Source of the DNA: Burkholderiales bacterium
Lineage (GTDB): Bacteria; Pseudomonadota; Gammaproteobacteria; Burkholderiales; Burkholderiaceae_F
NCBI GenBank assembly: GCA_020248865.1
Contig: JADCGS010000030.1
Location: forward strand, 1 to 64,000
Direction: 5' to 3'
DNA: 64,000 bases
The position numbers and the translations under genes were made by a program. This document shows positions 9,405 through 17,724 of this stretch, piece by piece. A model generated the notes under the pieces. The model had not been told where the DNA came from and did not search any database. It saw only the letters and a list, made by a program, of their open reading frames with translations. Numbering within the stretch: position 1 is the stretch's first letter; each line of letters starts with the position of its first letter.

Positions 9405-10478
9405 CTACGCCGCGCGCGGGTAGTCGGTGTAGCCCTGGGCGCCGGGCGTGTAGAAGGTCGAGGGGTCGGGCGCGTTGAGCGGCAGTTGGCGCTGCAGCCG
9501 CAGCTCCAGGTCCGGGTTGGCCAGCCACGCACGCCCGAATGCGATCAGGTCGGCGCGCCCCTCGGACAGAGCGGCTTCGGCGCTGGCGCCATCGAAGCCG
9601 CCGCTGCCGATGAAGCTGCGTCCGAACGCGGCGCGCAGCTGCGCCTTGAACTCGGCCGGCACCGCGGGCGCCCCCATCGAGCTGTGGTCGACCAGGTGCA
9701 GGTAGGCCACGCCGAGCGCACCGAGCGCGCGCGCCAGTTCGAGGTACTGCGCCTGCATGCCGTCGAAGGCGCCCATGTCGTTGAACACGCCGAAGGGCGA
9801 GACGCGCAACCCGACCCGCTGGGCGCCGATGGCCGCCGTGACGGCCTGCGCCACCGCCAGCACGAAGCGGTTGCGGTTCTCGGCGCTGCCGCCGTAGGCG
9901 TCGGTCCGCCGATTGGCGTGCGGGTTGAGAAACTGTTCGAGCAGGTAGCCGTTGGCGGCGTGCAACTCGACGCCGTCGAAGCCTGCCTCGATGGCCAGGC
10001 GGGCGGCCTGAGCGTATTCGGCTACGGCATGGTCGATGTCGGCCGGTGTCATGGCCCGCGGCACGGGATGGGGCTGCAGGCCCGACTTGTCGGTGTACAT
10101 CTCGCCGGACAGGGCGACCGCCGACGGTGCAATGACCTCGGCGCCGGCCGGCAGGTTGTCCGCGTGGGTGACGCGGCCGGTGTGCATCAGTTGCACGAAG
10201 ATCCTGGCGCCGCGCGCATGCACGGCCGCGGTGACCTTGCGCCAGCCGGCGACGTGCGCCGGGTCGAAGAGCCCGGGAATGCGCGGATAGCCCAGGCCGT
10301 TGGGCGAGGGTGAGGTGCCTTCGGTGATGATGAGGCCGGCGCCGGCGCGCTGGCCGTAGTACTCGGCCATCAGGTCGTTGGGGGTGTTGGCCTCGACGGC
10401 ACGGCTGCGCGTCAGCGGCGCCATGACGATGCGGTTCTTCAGCTGCAGCGCGTCGCTGCGGTACGGTTCAAACAGCAC
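9405..10478 (-). CDS. Old-yellow-enzyme family alkene reductase
   Basis: FMN-dependent NAD(P)H:flavin oxidoreductase of 357 residues, close to the NemA/OYE class that reduces activated C=C bonds and nitroesters. Visible motifs are LKNRIVMAPLTRSRA, the FMN-contacting ITEGTSPSPNG, VQLMHTGRVTH, the active-site-region HAANGYLLEQFLNP, NRTDAYGGSAENRNRF and the phosphate-binding IGSGGFDG...LIAFGRAWLANPDL. It converges with metC (28 bp between stops) and may protect against electrophiles. Confidence 0.93.
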   Translation of the reverse strand: MLFEPYRSDALQLKNRIVMAPLTRSRAVEANTPNDLMAEYYGQRAGAGLIITEGTSPSPNGLGYPRIPGLFDPAHVAGWRKVTAAVHARGARIFVQLMHTGRVTHADNLPAGAEVIAPSAVALSGEMYTDKSGLQPHPVPRAMTPADIDHAVAEYAQAARLAIEAGFDGVELHAANGYLLEQFLNPHANRRTDAYGGSAENRNRFVLAVAQAVTAAIGAQRVGLRVSPFGVFNDMGAFDGMQAQYLELARALGALGVAYLHLVDHSSMGAPAVPAEFKAQLRAAFGRSFIGSGGFDGASAEAALSEGRADLIAFGRAWLANPDLELRLQRQLPLNAPDPSTFYTPGAQGYTDYPRAA

Positions 10479-10632
10479 AACGGTCTCCTGGGTTGAACGG
10501 CAAGGGCGGAGGTTGGAAAACGCCCGCTGCGGCGTGCGGGCTGATGATCAGGCGAAAGCCAGGGCGGGGTACCGCCACGCTGCGGCGCGGCGCCCCACGC
10601 TCCGCGCTCCGCGCCCTATTGTGCCGCCGCGG

Positions 10633-13600
10633 TCAACTCGCGGCCCGGTCGCCGCGGGCGCGTCCGCCAGGTCCGCACGTGACGGTGATTCGCTGGCCCA
10701 TGCGGCGCGCGACGGCTTCGGCGTGGGTGATGACGATCAGGCTGCGACCCGCCCAGGCGGTGCGCAGCGCGTCGATCAGCCGCACGGCGGTGGCGTGGTC
10801 GAGGCCCTCGGTCGGCTCGTCGAGGATCAGGATCGGCGCGCGCACGAGCAGTGCGCGCGCCAGCGACAGGCGCCGCGCCTGCCCGCCGGACAACTGCGTG
10901 CCGAGGCTGCCGGCGCGGGTGGCCAGGCCCAGCGGTTGCGCGCGCACCCAGGCGTCCAGTTGCGCGATGCGCAGCGCCTCCCAGAGCTCGGCCTGGCTGG
11001 CCTCGGGCCGGGCAATCCGCAGGTTTTCCTCCAGGCTGGCGTCGAACACGTGCGGCTGCTGCGGCAGCAGCGTGAGCGTGGCGCGCTGGGTGGCCTCGTC
11101 GTAGGCCGCCAGCGGCAAGCCGGCCAGCAGCACATCGCCGCGCAGGGGCCGGATGGCGCCGGCGGCGAGCCAGCCCAGGGTCGATTTGCCGGCGCCGTTT
11201 TGTCCCATCACGGCCAGATGCGTGCCGAACGGAATCTCGAGCGAGAAGTCCGCCAGCACCGGCGCGCGGCCGGGATAGGCGAAGGACAGGTGGCGAAAGG
11301 CGAGCGTCGGCGCGCGCGGTCGCGCGGGGCCCGGCGCGGCGGGTCCCGCAGCGTGGGCGGTGCCGAGCGCGCCCACGCGCTGCGCGGCCTCGCGCTGCAG
11401 GCCGGCAAACACGAAGCCGCCCGGCAGCACCGCGAGCGCCTCGCCGAGGGCGAACAGGCCCAGCACGGCGGCCGCCAGCAGCGCGCCCGACACGGTGCCG
11501 GCCTGCACCTGCGGCACGCTGGCATGGACCAGCAGCAGCGCCGCGGCGCCGCCGGCCAGCAGCGTCATGCCGAGTGCCGCGGCCTCGACGCGGTTGATCG
11601 CGCGCTGTGCGCCGAGCCAGCGTCCGGCGTGCGCCAGCAGGCGCGCGCGCGCGGCCGGCCAGGCGCCGTAGATGTGCAGGGTGGTGCGGCCGCGCAGCGT
11701 TTCAACGGCGTCGGCACGCAGGCTGGCCTGCGCCTGCGAAGCGCCGGCGCCGGCGCGGGCGGCGCGGTACGCGGACCACCACGGCAGCAGCAGCAGCGCC
11801 GGCAGCAGCGCGGCGCCGACCGTGAAGGCGGCGCGCGCACCGAATGCAAGCGCCAGCGCGGCCAGCGCGAGACCGGTGACGACGGCGGCCTGGCACCAGG
11901 GCAGCACGGCGCGCACCAGGACGCTGTCGAGCGCATCGATATCGCCGACCAGCCGCTGCAGCATGTCGCCGCTGGCGCGGCCGCGCAGCCCGGTCAGCGC
12001 CTGCGGCTCGATCCGCGCATAGCTCCAGACGCGCAGGTCGCGCAGCACGCGCAACATGCCGTCGTGGCCCACCAGGCGCTCGCCGTAGCGCCCCGCGGTG
12101 CGGGCCACCGCAAACAGGCGCACCATCGCACCGGGCTTGAAGATGTCGAAGGCGATCGCGGTGGCGAAGGCGGCGCCGGCCAGCCCCGCGGCGCTCAGGA
12201 ACCAGCCCGACATCGCCAGCAGGCCCACCCCGGCCGTCAGGGTCAAGGTGCCCAGCAGCAGGGCCAGCAGCAGGATTGGCGCATGGCGCGCGATCACGGG
12301 CAGCAGCAGGCGAATCGGTCCGGTGCTGGCGGCCGCTTGCGCCGTCGCCGGCACGGGTGCTGCGCGCGCCGGCTCGGCCGGCGCATCGGCGGCGGCGACG
12401 CGGGTCATGGCCAGCCGCCGTTCGCCCAGCCGGTCGAGCGCACGGTCGTCGACCAGCCGGCCCTGGTCCAGGCGCAGCACGCGTTCGACCAGGCCCGCCG
12501 GCGGCCTGCGATGCGTGACCAGCAGCAGGGTGCGGCCGCGCGTCTGCCGGGCGAGCAGGGCGAAGAACTGCGCCTGGCTGGCGGCGTCCAGGTGCGCGGT
12601 GGGCTCGTCGAGCAGCCACAGCGCCGGTGCCGCCTGCCCGTCGTCGCGCAGCAGTGCGCGTGCCAGGGCGAGGCGTTGCAGTTGCCCGCCCGACAGGCCG
12701 TGCCCGTCCTCGCCCAGCGGCGTGTCGAGTCCCTGCGGCAGCACGGCCGCGATCTCGGCCAGGCCGGCGGCCTGCGCCGCCGCCTCCACCTCGGCGTCGG
12801 TTGCCGCGTGGCGCGCCAGGCGGATGTTCTCGCGCAGCGAGCCCGCAAACCACTCGGGGCGCTGGCCGATCCAGACCACGCGACGGCGCAGGGCGGCCCG
12901 GGCGAGCGTCGCCAGATCGCAGCCGCCGAGTTCGATCCGGCCCGCTGTCGGCGCGAGCTGCCCGAGCACCAGATCGAGCAGCGTGGTCTTGCCGGCGCCG
13001 CTGGCGCCCACCAGCGCCACGCGCTCGCCCGGCCGCAGCGCGAAAGTCACGCCGTCGAGCGCCACCCGCCCGTCGGCGTGCACCATGCGCAGGTCGTGTA
13101 CCGCAAGCTCCAGCGCGCGCTCCGGCAGCGCGCAGCCCGTCCGGCCCGGCGCCGCTGCGCCGGGCGGTGCTGCCAGCGGCGCCAGCGTCTGCGCCGCGCC
13201 CAGCGCATGCGCCCGCGCGTGGTAGTGCTGCCCGAGCTGCCGCAGCGGTGCATGAAACTCGGGCGCCAGCATCAACACGAACAGCGCCGCGGCCAGCGAG
13301 GGCGCGGTCCACCCGCCGCCGACGCCGACGTCGAGCCGGCCGAGCAGCACCAGCCCGAAGTACAGCGCGACCATGGCGATGGCGAGCGAGGCCAGCAGCT
13401 CCAGCACCGCCGAGGACAGAAAGGCGACCCGCAGCACGCTCATGGTGCTCTTGCGATAGCGCTCGGCGGCGTCGGCCACGACCGCGCCCTGGGCCGCGGC
13501 CACGCCGAGCAGCTTGAGCGTCGGCAGGCCCTTGAGCAGATCGAGGAAGCGTCCGCCCATGGATTGCAGTTCGGCAAACTGCCGGCGGCTGGCCGCATCG

Positions 13601-14175
13601 GCGCCGCGGCCGATCAGGACCATGAACAGCGGAATCAGCGGCGCGGTGGCGAGCAGGATCGCCGCGGCCACCCATGACAACGGCAGCACCGCGACGGCGA
13701 CCGCCGCCGGCACCAGCACGGCGAGCACCTGCTGCGGCAGGTAGTGGGCGAAGTAGGCGTCCAGCGCCTCGACCTGCTCCACCAGCTGGGTGCTGGCGGC
13801 GCCGGCCTCGGTCCGGCGCGTGACCGGCTGGTCGCCCAGCGCGTCGACGGCCCTGGCGCGCACGCGGCTGCGGATCGCGCCGCCGGCTTCGAAGGCCAGC
13901 CGCTGGCGGCCAAAGGCGCACACGGCGCGCAGCGCGAGCACGCAAAGCAACGCCAGCAGCAGGCCGTGCGGCGCGAACCCGGCGGGCTCGAAGACCGCCG
14001 CGGCGAGCAGGTGGGCGAGCAGCCCGGCCTGCGCGATGGTCGCCAGCGCGCCAAGGGCGCCCACGCCGATGCCGGCGCGCACCAGGCGCCGCGCGGCGGG
14101 CGCCGCATCGAGCTGGTCGCGCAGCCACTGCCGGGCGGCGTCGGCTTGCGGATCGGGGCTGTCCTGGGGCTTCAC
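10633..14175 (-). CDS. cydDC: Fused CydD-CydC thiol/heme ABC exporter
   Basis: Single reading frame of 1180 codons holding both halves of the CydDC exporter, which moves glutathione/cysteine (and possibly heme) and is needed to assemble cytochrome bd. The CydD half has six predicted membrane spans and an ABC domain with GASGAGKTTLL, LSGGQLQRLALARALL and LWLLDEPTA. The CydC half begins after a 40-50-residue Ala/Pro linker at IRLLLPVIARHAP. It repeats the pattern with GQNGAGKSTL, LSGGQARRLSLARALL and ILILDEPTEG. The start is GTG 14175, since no in-frame ATG lies near. An internal ATG at the linker (about 12407) could also give a free CydC. It follows cydX by 149 bp. Confidence 0.92.
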   Translation of the reverse strand: MKPQDSPDPQADAARQWLRDQLDAAPAARRLVRAGIGVGALGALATIAQAGLLAHLLAAAVFEPAGFAPHGLLLALLCVLALRAVCAFGRQRLAFEAGGAIRSRVRARAVDALGDQPVTRRTEAGAASTQLVEQVEALDAYFAHYLPQQVLAVLVPAAVAVAVLPLSWVAAAILLATAPLIPLFMVLIGRGADAASRRQFAELQSMGGRFLDLLKGLPTLKLLGVAAAQGAVVADAAERYRKSTMSVLRVAFLSSAVLELLASLAIAMVALYFGLVLLGRLDVGVGGGWTAPSLAAALFVLMLAPEFHAPLRQLGQHYHARAHALGAAQTLAPLAAPPGAAAPGRTGCALPERALELAVHDLRMVHADGRVALDGVTFALRPGERVALVGASGAGKTTLLDLVLGQLAPTAGRIELGGCDLATLARAALRRRVVWIGQRPEWFAGSLRENIRLARHAATDAEVEAAAQAAGLAEIAAVLPQGLDTPLGEDGHGLSGGQLQRLALARALLRDDGQAAPALWLLDEPTAHLDAASQAQFFALLARQTRGRTLLLVTHRRPPAGLVERVLRLDQGRLVDDRALDRLGERRLAMTRVAAADAPAEPARAAPVPATAQAAASTGPIRLLLPVIARHAPILLLALLLGTLTLTAGVGLLAMSGWFLSAAGLAGAAFATAIAFDIFKPGAMVRLFAVARTAGRYGERLVGHDGMLRVLRDLRVWSYARIEPQALTGLRGRASGDMLQRLVGDIDALDSVLVRAVLPWCQAAVVTGLALAALALAFGARAAFTVGAALLPALLLLPWWSAYRAARAGAGASQAQASLRADAVETLRGRTTLHIYGAWPAARARLLAHAGRWLGAQRAINRVEAAALGMTLLAGGAAALLLVHASVPQVQAGTVSGALLAAAVLGLFALGEALAVLPGGFVFAGLQREAAQRVGALGTAHAAGPAAPGPARPRAPTLAFRHLSFAYPGRAPVLADFSLEIPFGTHLAVMGQNGAGKSTLGWLAAGAIRPLRGDVLLAGLPLAAYDEATQRATLTLLPQQPHVFDASLEENLRIARPEASQAELWEALRIAQLDAWVRAQPLGLATRAGSLGTQLSGGQARRLSLARALLVRAPILILDEPTEGLDHATAVRLIDALRTAWAGRSLIVITHAEAVARRMGQRITVTCGPGGRARGDRAAS

Positions 14176-14278
14176 GTGAGACGGCACAGCGGGGCCATGG
14201 CCCGGGCGGGCGGGGCCGTCCTTGTCGTTCTCAACGGGCACCGGGAGATCGCCGCAGACCGGACCGCAGGCCGGGGGG

Positions 14279-14300
14279 GCGCCCGCGCCGCGGCGGGCGC
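14279..14300. terminator. GC hairpin between cydX and cydDC
   Basis: Perfect inverted repeat GCGCCCGC / GCGGGCGC with a 6-nt loop in the 149-bp gap between cydX and cydDC. There is no T-tract. It could attenuate read-through from cydABX or protect the upstream mRNA end. Confidence 0.45.
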
Positions 14301-14324
14301 GGGGGACGCACCCGCCGCGCGGCG

Positions 14325-14435
14325 CTACTTGACGGCCTGCTCGTCCGGGTAGCCCTGCAGCTCGAGCCACATGGCGTTGATGATGCCCACCGAACAGGCC
14401 AGCCCGAGGCCGAGGATCCACGCGAAGTACCACAT
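14325..14435 (-). CDS. cydX: Cytochrome bd small subunit CydX
   Basis: A 36-residue single-span membrane peptide, MWYFAWILGLGLACSVGIIN followed by AMWLELQGYPDEQAVK. The MWYFAWILG start is diagnostic for CydX/CbdX, the third subunit that stabilises the heme sites of bd oxidase. It lies 18 bp after cydB on the same strand. A GAGGGAGA ribosome-binding site sits just before its ATG. Confidence 0.95.
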   Translation of the reverse strand: MWYFAWILGLGLACSVGIINAMWLELQGYPDEQAVK

Positions 14436-14453
14436 GTTCGTCTCCCTCGAATC

Positions 14454-15614
14454 TCAGTAAAAGTGTCCGCGCGCTGCGCGGATCTGCTCGACCGTCACGG
14501 TGCCGCGCATCACGCGGTAGACCCAGCTGGTGTAGAGCAGCACGATCGGCAGGAACAGGATCACCATCCAGAACATCCAGCGCAGCGTGTGCAGGCTCGA
14601 GGTCGAGTCCCACGCGGTGAGGCTGTGGTTCGGGTTCAGGCTCGAGGGCATCAGGAACGGGAACATCGCCGTGCCCACGGTCAGGATCACCATGGCCACC
14701 GCCACGCTGCTGCAGATGAACGCCAGCCCGCCGCGGCGTGCCGCCGACAGCCACGCCGCCGCCGCCGCGCCCACCACGCCAAACAGCGGCACAAGCCACA
14801 GGATCGGGTTGGCGTTGAAATTGGCGAGCCAGGCGCCGACCTCGCGCACCACCGTCTTGGTGGTCGGGTTGGACGCGGCCTCGGTGAGGATGGGCGAGGT
14901 GATCTTGTAGCCGCCGATGACACCGGCCACCAGGAAGCCACAGGCCACGAAACCGGCTGCCAACACCATCGCCGAAACGATCGCGGCCTTGCGGGCGCGC
15001 TCACGCAGCACGTCCTCGGTCTTGAGCAGCAGGAAGGTGGCGCCCTGCATCACCAGCATGGCCACGCACACCACGCCCACCAGCAGGCCGATCGGGTTGA
15101 GCAGTTGGAAGAAATTGCCCTCGTAGAACACGCGCATGTCGGGGTCGTAGCGGAACGGCACGCCCTGCAGCAGGTTGCCGAAGGCCACGCCGATCACCAG
15201 CGCGGGCACGAAGCCGGCGATGGTGAGCCCCCAGTCCCACGCACCGCGCCAGCGCGGATCGGCGATCTTGCTGCGGTACTCAAAACCCACCGGCCGCAGG
15301 ATCAGTGCAAACAGCACCACGATCAGCGCGAAGTAGAAGCCCGAGAACGAGGCGGCGTAGACCAGCGGGTAGGCCGCGAAGATCGCGCCGCCGCCGAGGA
15401 TCAGCCACACCTGGTTGCCGTCCCAGGTGGGGCCGACGGTGTTGATCAGCACGCGCCGCTCTTCATCGCTGCGGCCGATCACCTTCAGCAGCATGCCCAC
15501 GCCGAGGTCAAAGCCGTCGGTGACGGCAAAACCGATCAGCAGCACGCCGAGGAAGAGCCACCAGACCGCGCGCAGCGTCTCGTAGCTCATCAGGAAGGTC
15601 ATGAACTCGCTCAT
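14454..15614 (-). CDS. cydB: Cytochrome bd oxidase subunit II
   Basis: Membrane subunit of 386 residues of the bd quinol oxidase. It pairs with CydA to reduce oxygen to water without proton pumping. The N-terminus has WWLFLGVLLIGFAVTDGFDLGVGML, including the conserved GFDLGVG, followed by GPTWDGNQVWLI and EYRSKIADPRW. The C-terminus carries the conserved TAMFPFLMPSS and NPNHSLTAWDSTSS segments. The start lies 27 bp after cydA. Confidence 0.97.
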   Translation of the reverse strand: MSEFMTFLMSYETLRAVWWLFLGVLLIGFAVTDGFDLGVGMLLKVIGRSDEERRVLINTVGPTWDGNQVWLILGGGAIFAAYPLVYAASFSGFYFALIVVLFALILRPVGFEYRSKIADPRWRGAWDWGLTIAGFVPALVIGVAFGNLLQGVPFRYDPDMRVFYEGNFFQLLNPIGLLVGVVCVAMLVMQGATFLLLKTEDVLRERARKAAIVSAMVLAAGFVACGFLVAGVIGGYKITSPILTEAASNPTTKTVVREVGAWLANFNANPILWLVPLFGVVGAAAAAWLSAARRGGLAFICSSVAVAMVILTVGTAMFPFLMPSSLNPNHSLTAWDSTSSLHTLRWMFWMVILFLPIVLLYTSWVYRVMRGTVTVEQIRAARGHFY

Positions 15615-15641
15615 GGATGGCTCCGGTCGGGGTCGAGACGG

Positions 15642-17246
15642 CTAGTCGTTGGAATGCTTGTCCATGGGCTGCGGCACCAGCGAGCCGCCGCCGCCACCGA
15701 CCCACTGCGGACGGCGCACCGCAGTCGTCGTATCCGGCGGGCCGATCTTGATGCTGCGGACCATCAGGAACACCATGACCACGATCAGCGTCGTGTACAG
15801 CAGGACGAAGCCGGTGAGACTGATCACCAGATCCGTGACGCTCAGACTCGAGGCCGACAGGAAGGTTGGCAGCACGCTGCCCACGGTCCAGGGCTGGCGG
15901 CCCATCTCGGCCACGTACCAGCCCAGTTCGGCGGCGATCCAGGGCAGCGGGATCGCCAGCAGCGCGAACCACAGCAGCCCCGGGCTGCGATCGACGGTGC
16001 GCTTGGCCGACACCCACACCGCCCAGGTGAAAAGCACCAGCAGCGCGAAGCCAATGCCCACCATGCCGCGGAAGGCCCAGAAGGTGGAGGCCACATGCGG
16101 CACCGTGTCCAGCGCCGCCTGCTTGATCTGCGCCTCGCTGGCATCGACCACCTTGCCGGTGTAGCGCTTGAGCAGCAGGCCATAGCCCAGGTAGTTCTGG
16201 TACATGCCGAACTGCTCGCGCGCGGCCGGGTCGTTGCGGTCCGCCCGCAGCGCCTGCAGCGCGGCGTAGGCCTGCATGCCGTTGCGCACCTTCTGCTCGT
16301 TTTCCTTGACCAGATCCTTGATGCCGATGACGGGCTTGTCGACCGAGCGCGTGGCCACGATGCCCATGATCCAGGGGATCTCGAGCGCGGCGTGCGTCAC
16401 CTGCCGGTCCTGGTCGGGAAAGCCGATCGCGGTGAACGGTGCCGGCGCCTCGTGCGTCTCCCAGGCCGCCTCGATGGCCGCCAGCTTCATCTTCTGCGAG
16501 TCGCCCATGGTGTAGCCGGACTCGTCGCCCAGCGTGACCACCGACAGCGCCGCGGCCAGGCCAAAGGCCGAGGCAATCGCGAACGAGCGGCGCGCGAAGG
16601 CCATGTGGCGGCCCTTGAGCATGTACCAGGCCGAGACCCCCAGCACGAAGGCCGCCCCCGTCACGTAGCCGGCGGCCACGGTGTGCACGAATTTCACCTG
16701 CGCCACCGGATTGAAGAACACCTCGGCGAAGCTCACCAGTTCCATGCGCATCGTCTCGAAGTTGAAGGCCGCGCCGACCGGGTTCTGCATCCAGCCGTTG
16801 GCCACCAGGATCCACAGCGCCGAGAAGTTGGAGCCGAGCGCCACCAGCCAGGTCACCGTCAGGTGCTGCACCTTGGACAGGCGCTGCCAGCCGAAGAAGA
16901 ACAGGCCGATGAAGGTGCTTTCGAGGAAGAAGGCCATCAGGCCCTCGATGGCCAGCGGCGTGCCGAAGATGTCGCCCACGTAGTGCGAGTAGTAGCTCCA
17001 GTTCAGGCCGAACTGGAACTCCATCGTGATGCCGGTGGCCACCCCGAGCGCGAAGTTGATGCCGAACAGCTTGCCCCAGAACTTCGTCATCTCGCGGTAG
17101 ATCTCTTTGCCGGTCATCACGTAGACCGACTCCATGATCGCCAGCAGGACCGACAGGCCGAGCGTCAGCGGCACGAACACGAAATGGAACATCGCCGTGG
17201 CAGCGAACTGCCAGCGCGACAACTCGACGACGGTCTCGGAAATCAT
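15642..17246 (-). CDS. cydA: Cytochrome bd oxidase subunit I
   Basis: Catalytic, heme-bearing subunit of 534 residues. The ATG at 17246 gives the family start VELSRWQFAATAMFHFVFVPLTLG, with the heme b595 His in the first helix, and has an AAGGAGGG site just upstream. The quinol loop carries the conserved QKMKLAAIEAAWETHEAPAP, and its length and the overall size fit the long-Q-loop type. The C-terminal half has FWAFRGMVGIGFALL and LGWYVAEMGRQPW. It is first gene of cydABX-cydDC. A perfect FNR-type box lies about 129 bp upstream, consistent with induction when oxygen is scarce. Confidence 0.97.
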   Translation of the reverse strand: MISETVVELSRWQFAATAMFHFVFVPLTLGLSVLLAIMESVYVMTGKEIYREMTKFWGKLFGINFALGVATGITMEFQFGLNWSYYSHYVGDIFGTPLAIEGLMAFFLESTFIGLFFFGWQRLSKVQHLTVTWLVALGSNFSALWILVANGWMQNPVGAAFNFETMRMELVSFAEVFFNPVAQVKFVHTVAAGYVTGAAFVLGVSAWYMLKGRHMAFARRSFAIASAFGLAAALSVVTLGDESGYTMGDSQKMKLAAIEAAWETHEAPAPFTAIGFPDQDRQVTHAALEIPWIMGIVATRSVDKPVIGIKDLVKENEQKVRNGMQAYAALQALRADRNDPAAREQFGMYQNYLGYGLLLKRYTGKVVDASEAQIKQAALDTVPHVASTFWAFRGMVGIGFALLVLFTWAVWVSAKRTVDRSPGLLWFALLAIPLPWIAAELGWYVAEMGRQPWTVGSVLPTFLSASSLSVTDLVISLTGFVLLYTTLIVVMVFLMVRSIKIGPPDTTTAVRRPQWVGGGGGSLVPQPMDKHSND

Positions 17247-17368
17247 CGAATCCCTCCTTGCGGGACAGACGCAGCCGGCTGTGCTGCCGGTCTGCTGCGA
17301 TGGCGGTTGGCCGGGCGGTTGCCGGCACAACACGGACCGCAGCGTGAGCGCGGCCCGACGGTCCGGGT

Positions 17369-17382
17369 TTGATACCCATCAA
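17369..17382. promoter_or_regulatory. FNR/Anr binding site
   Basis: Perfect palindrome TTGAT-ACCC-ATCAA, the canonical FNR/Anr/CRP-family box. It is centred about 129 bp upstream of the cydA ATG in the cydA / P-type ATPase intergenic region. At a centre of -41.5 it would place the cydA transcription start near 17334. Confidence 0.85.
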
Positions 17383-17514
17383 GAGCTAAGCCGGACCTGC
17401 GCCGACCGTACGACGCAGATCAACAAGTAGACGGCTGGCGCGGCCGCGGCGTACCGCGCACCGCCGAACCGACCGGCCGCGGCAGCCCCTGTAGGCCGCG
17501 GCGGTAGACTGAAG

Positions 17515-17645
17515 ATCGGCCAGGACGTGCTGGGGAGTAGCTCCCAAGTGGCCGTCGGGCGTCATCACGGTCCGCCAAGGGACCCGCCTGCGGCTCGCCG
17601 CCCACCTGCAGTGGCTGCGGCGACGCGAGACCAACGCGACCTCAT
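17515..17645 (+). ncRNA. yybP-ykoY-type (Mn2+) riboswitch candidate
   Basis: The leader of the P-type ATPase gene contains the two hallmark conserved blocks of RF00080. GGGGAGTAGC lies at 17532-17541 and GCGTCATCACGG lies in the middle loop. The closing GCGAGACC with AACGC follows near 17625-17637. A TAGACT -10-like hexamer at 17505-17510 would start the transcript around 17517, right at the element. This class senses Mn2+ and turns on Mn export genes such as mntP, alx and P-type ATPases. Confidence 0.8.
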
Positions 17646-17724
17646 GTCAAGCGCCCCGCCCGCTGGCGGGCCTGCGGCAGGCGACCGTGCGACGGCGCCG
17701 GCCATGAGTAGCGAGGTAGGACAG

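Noticed and set aside
10520..10541. Hairpin GCCCGC...GCGGGC after the CydDC gene as a terminator
   Set aside because: The stem is only six pairs and has no T-run; in this GC-rich DNA it is not distinctive enough.
12400..12420. Hidden stop/start (ATGA) separating cydD and cydC
   Set aside because: The ATG is in the CydD frame and the TGA it overlaps is in another frame, so as given the two domains are fused.
17527..17724. 66-codon N-terminal extension of the P-type ATPase
   Set aside because: It would translate the riboswitch, is Arg/Pro/Ala-rich and has no match to the ATPase N domain.
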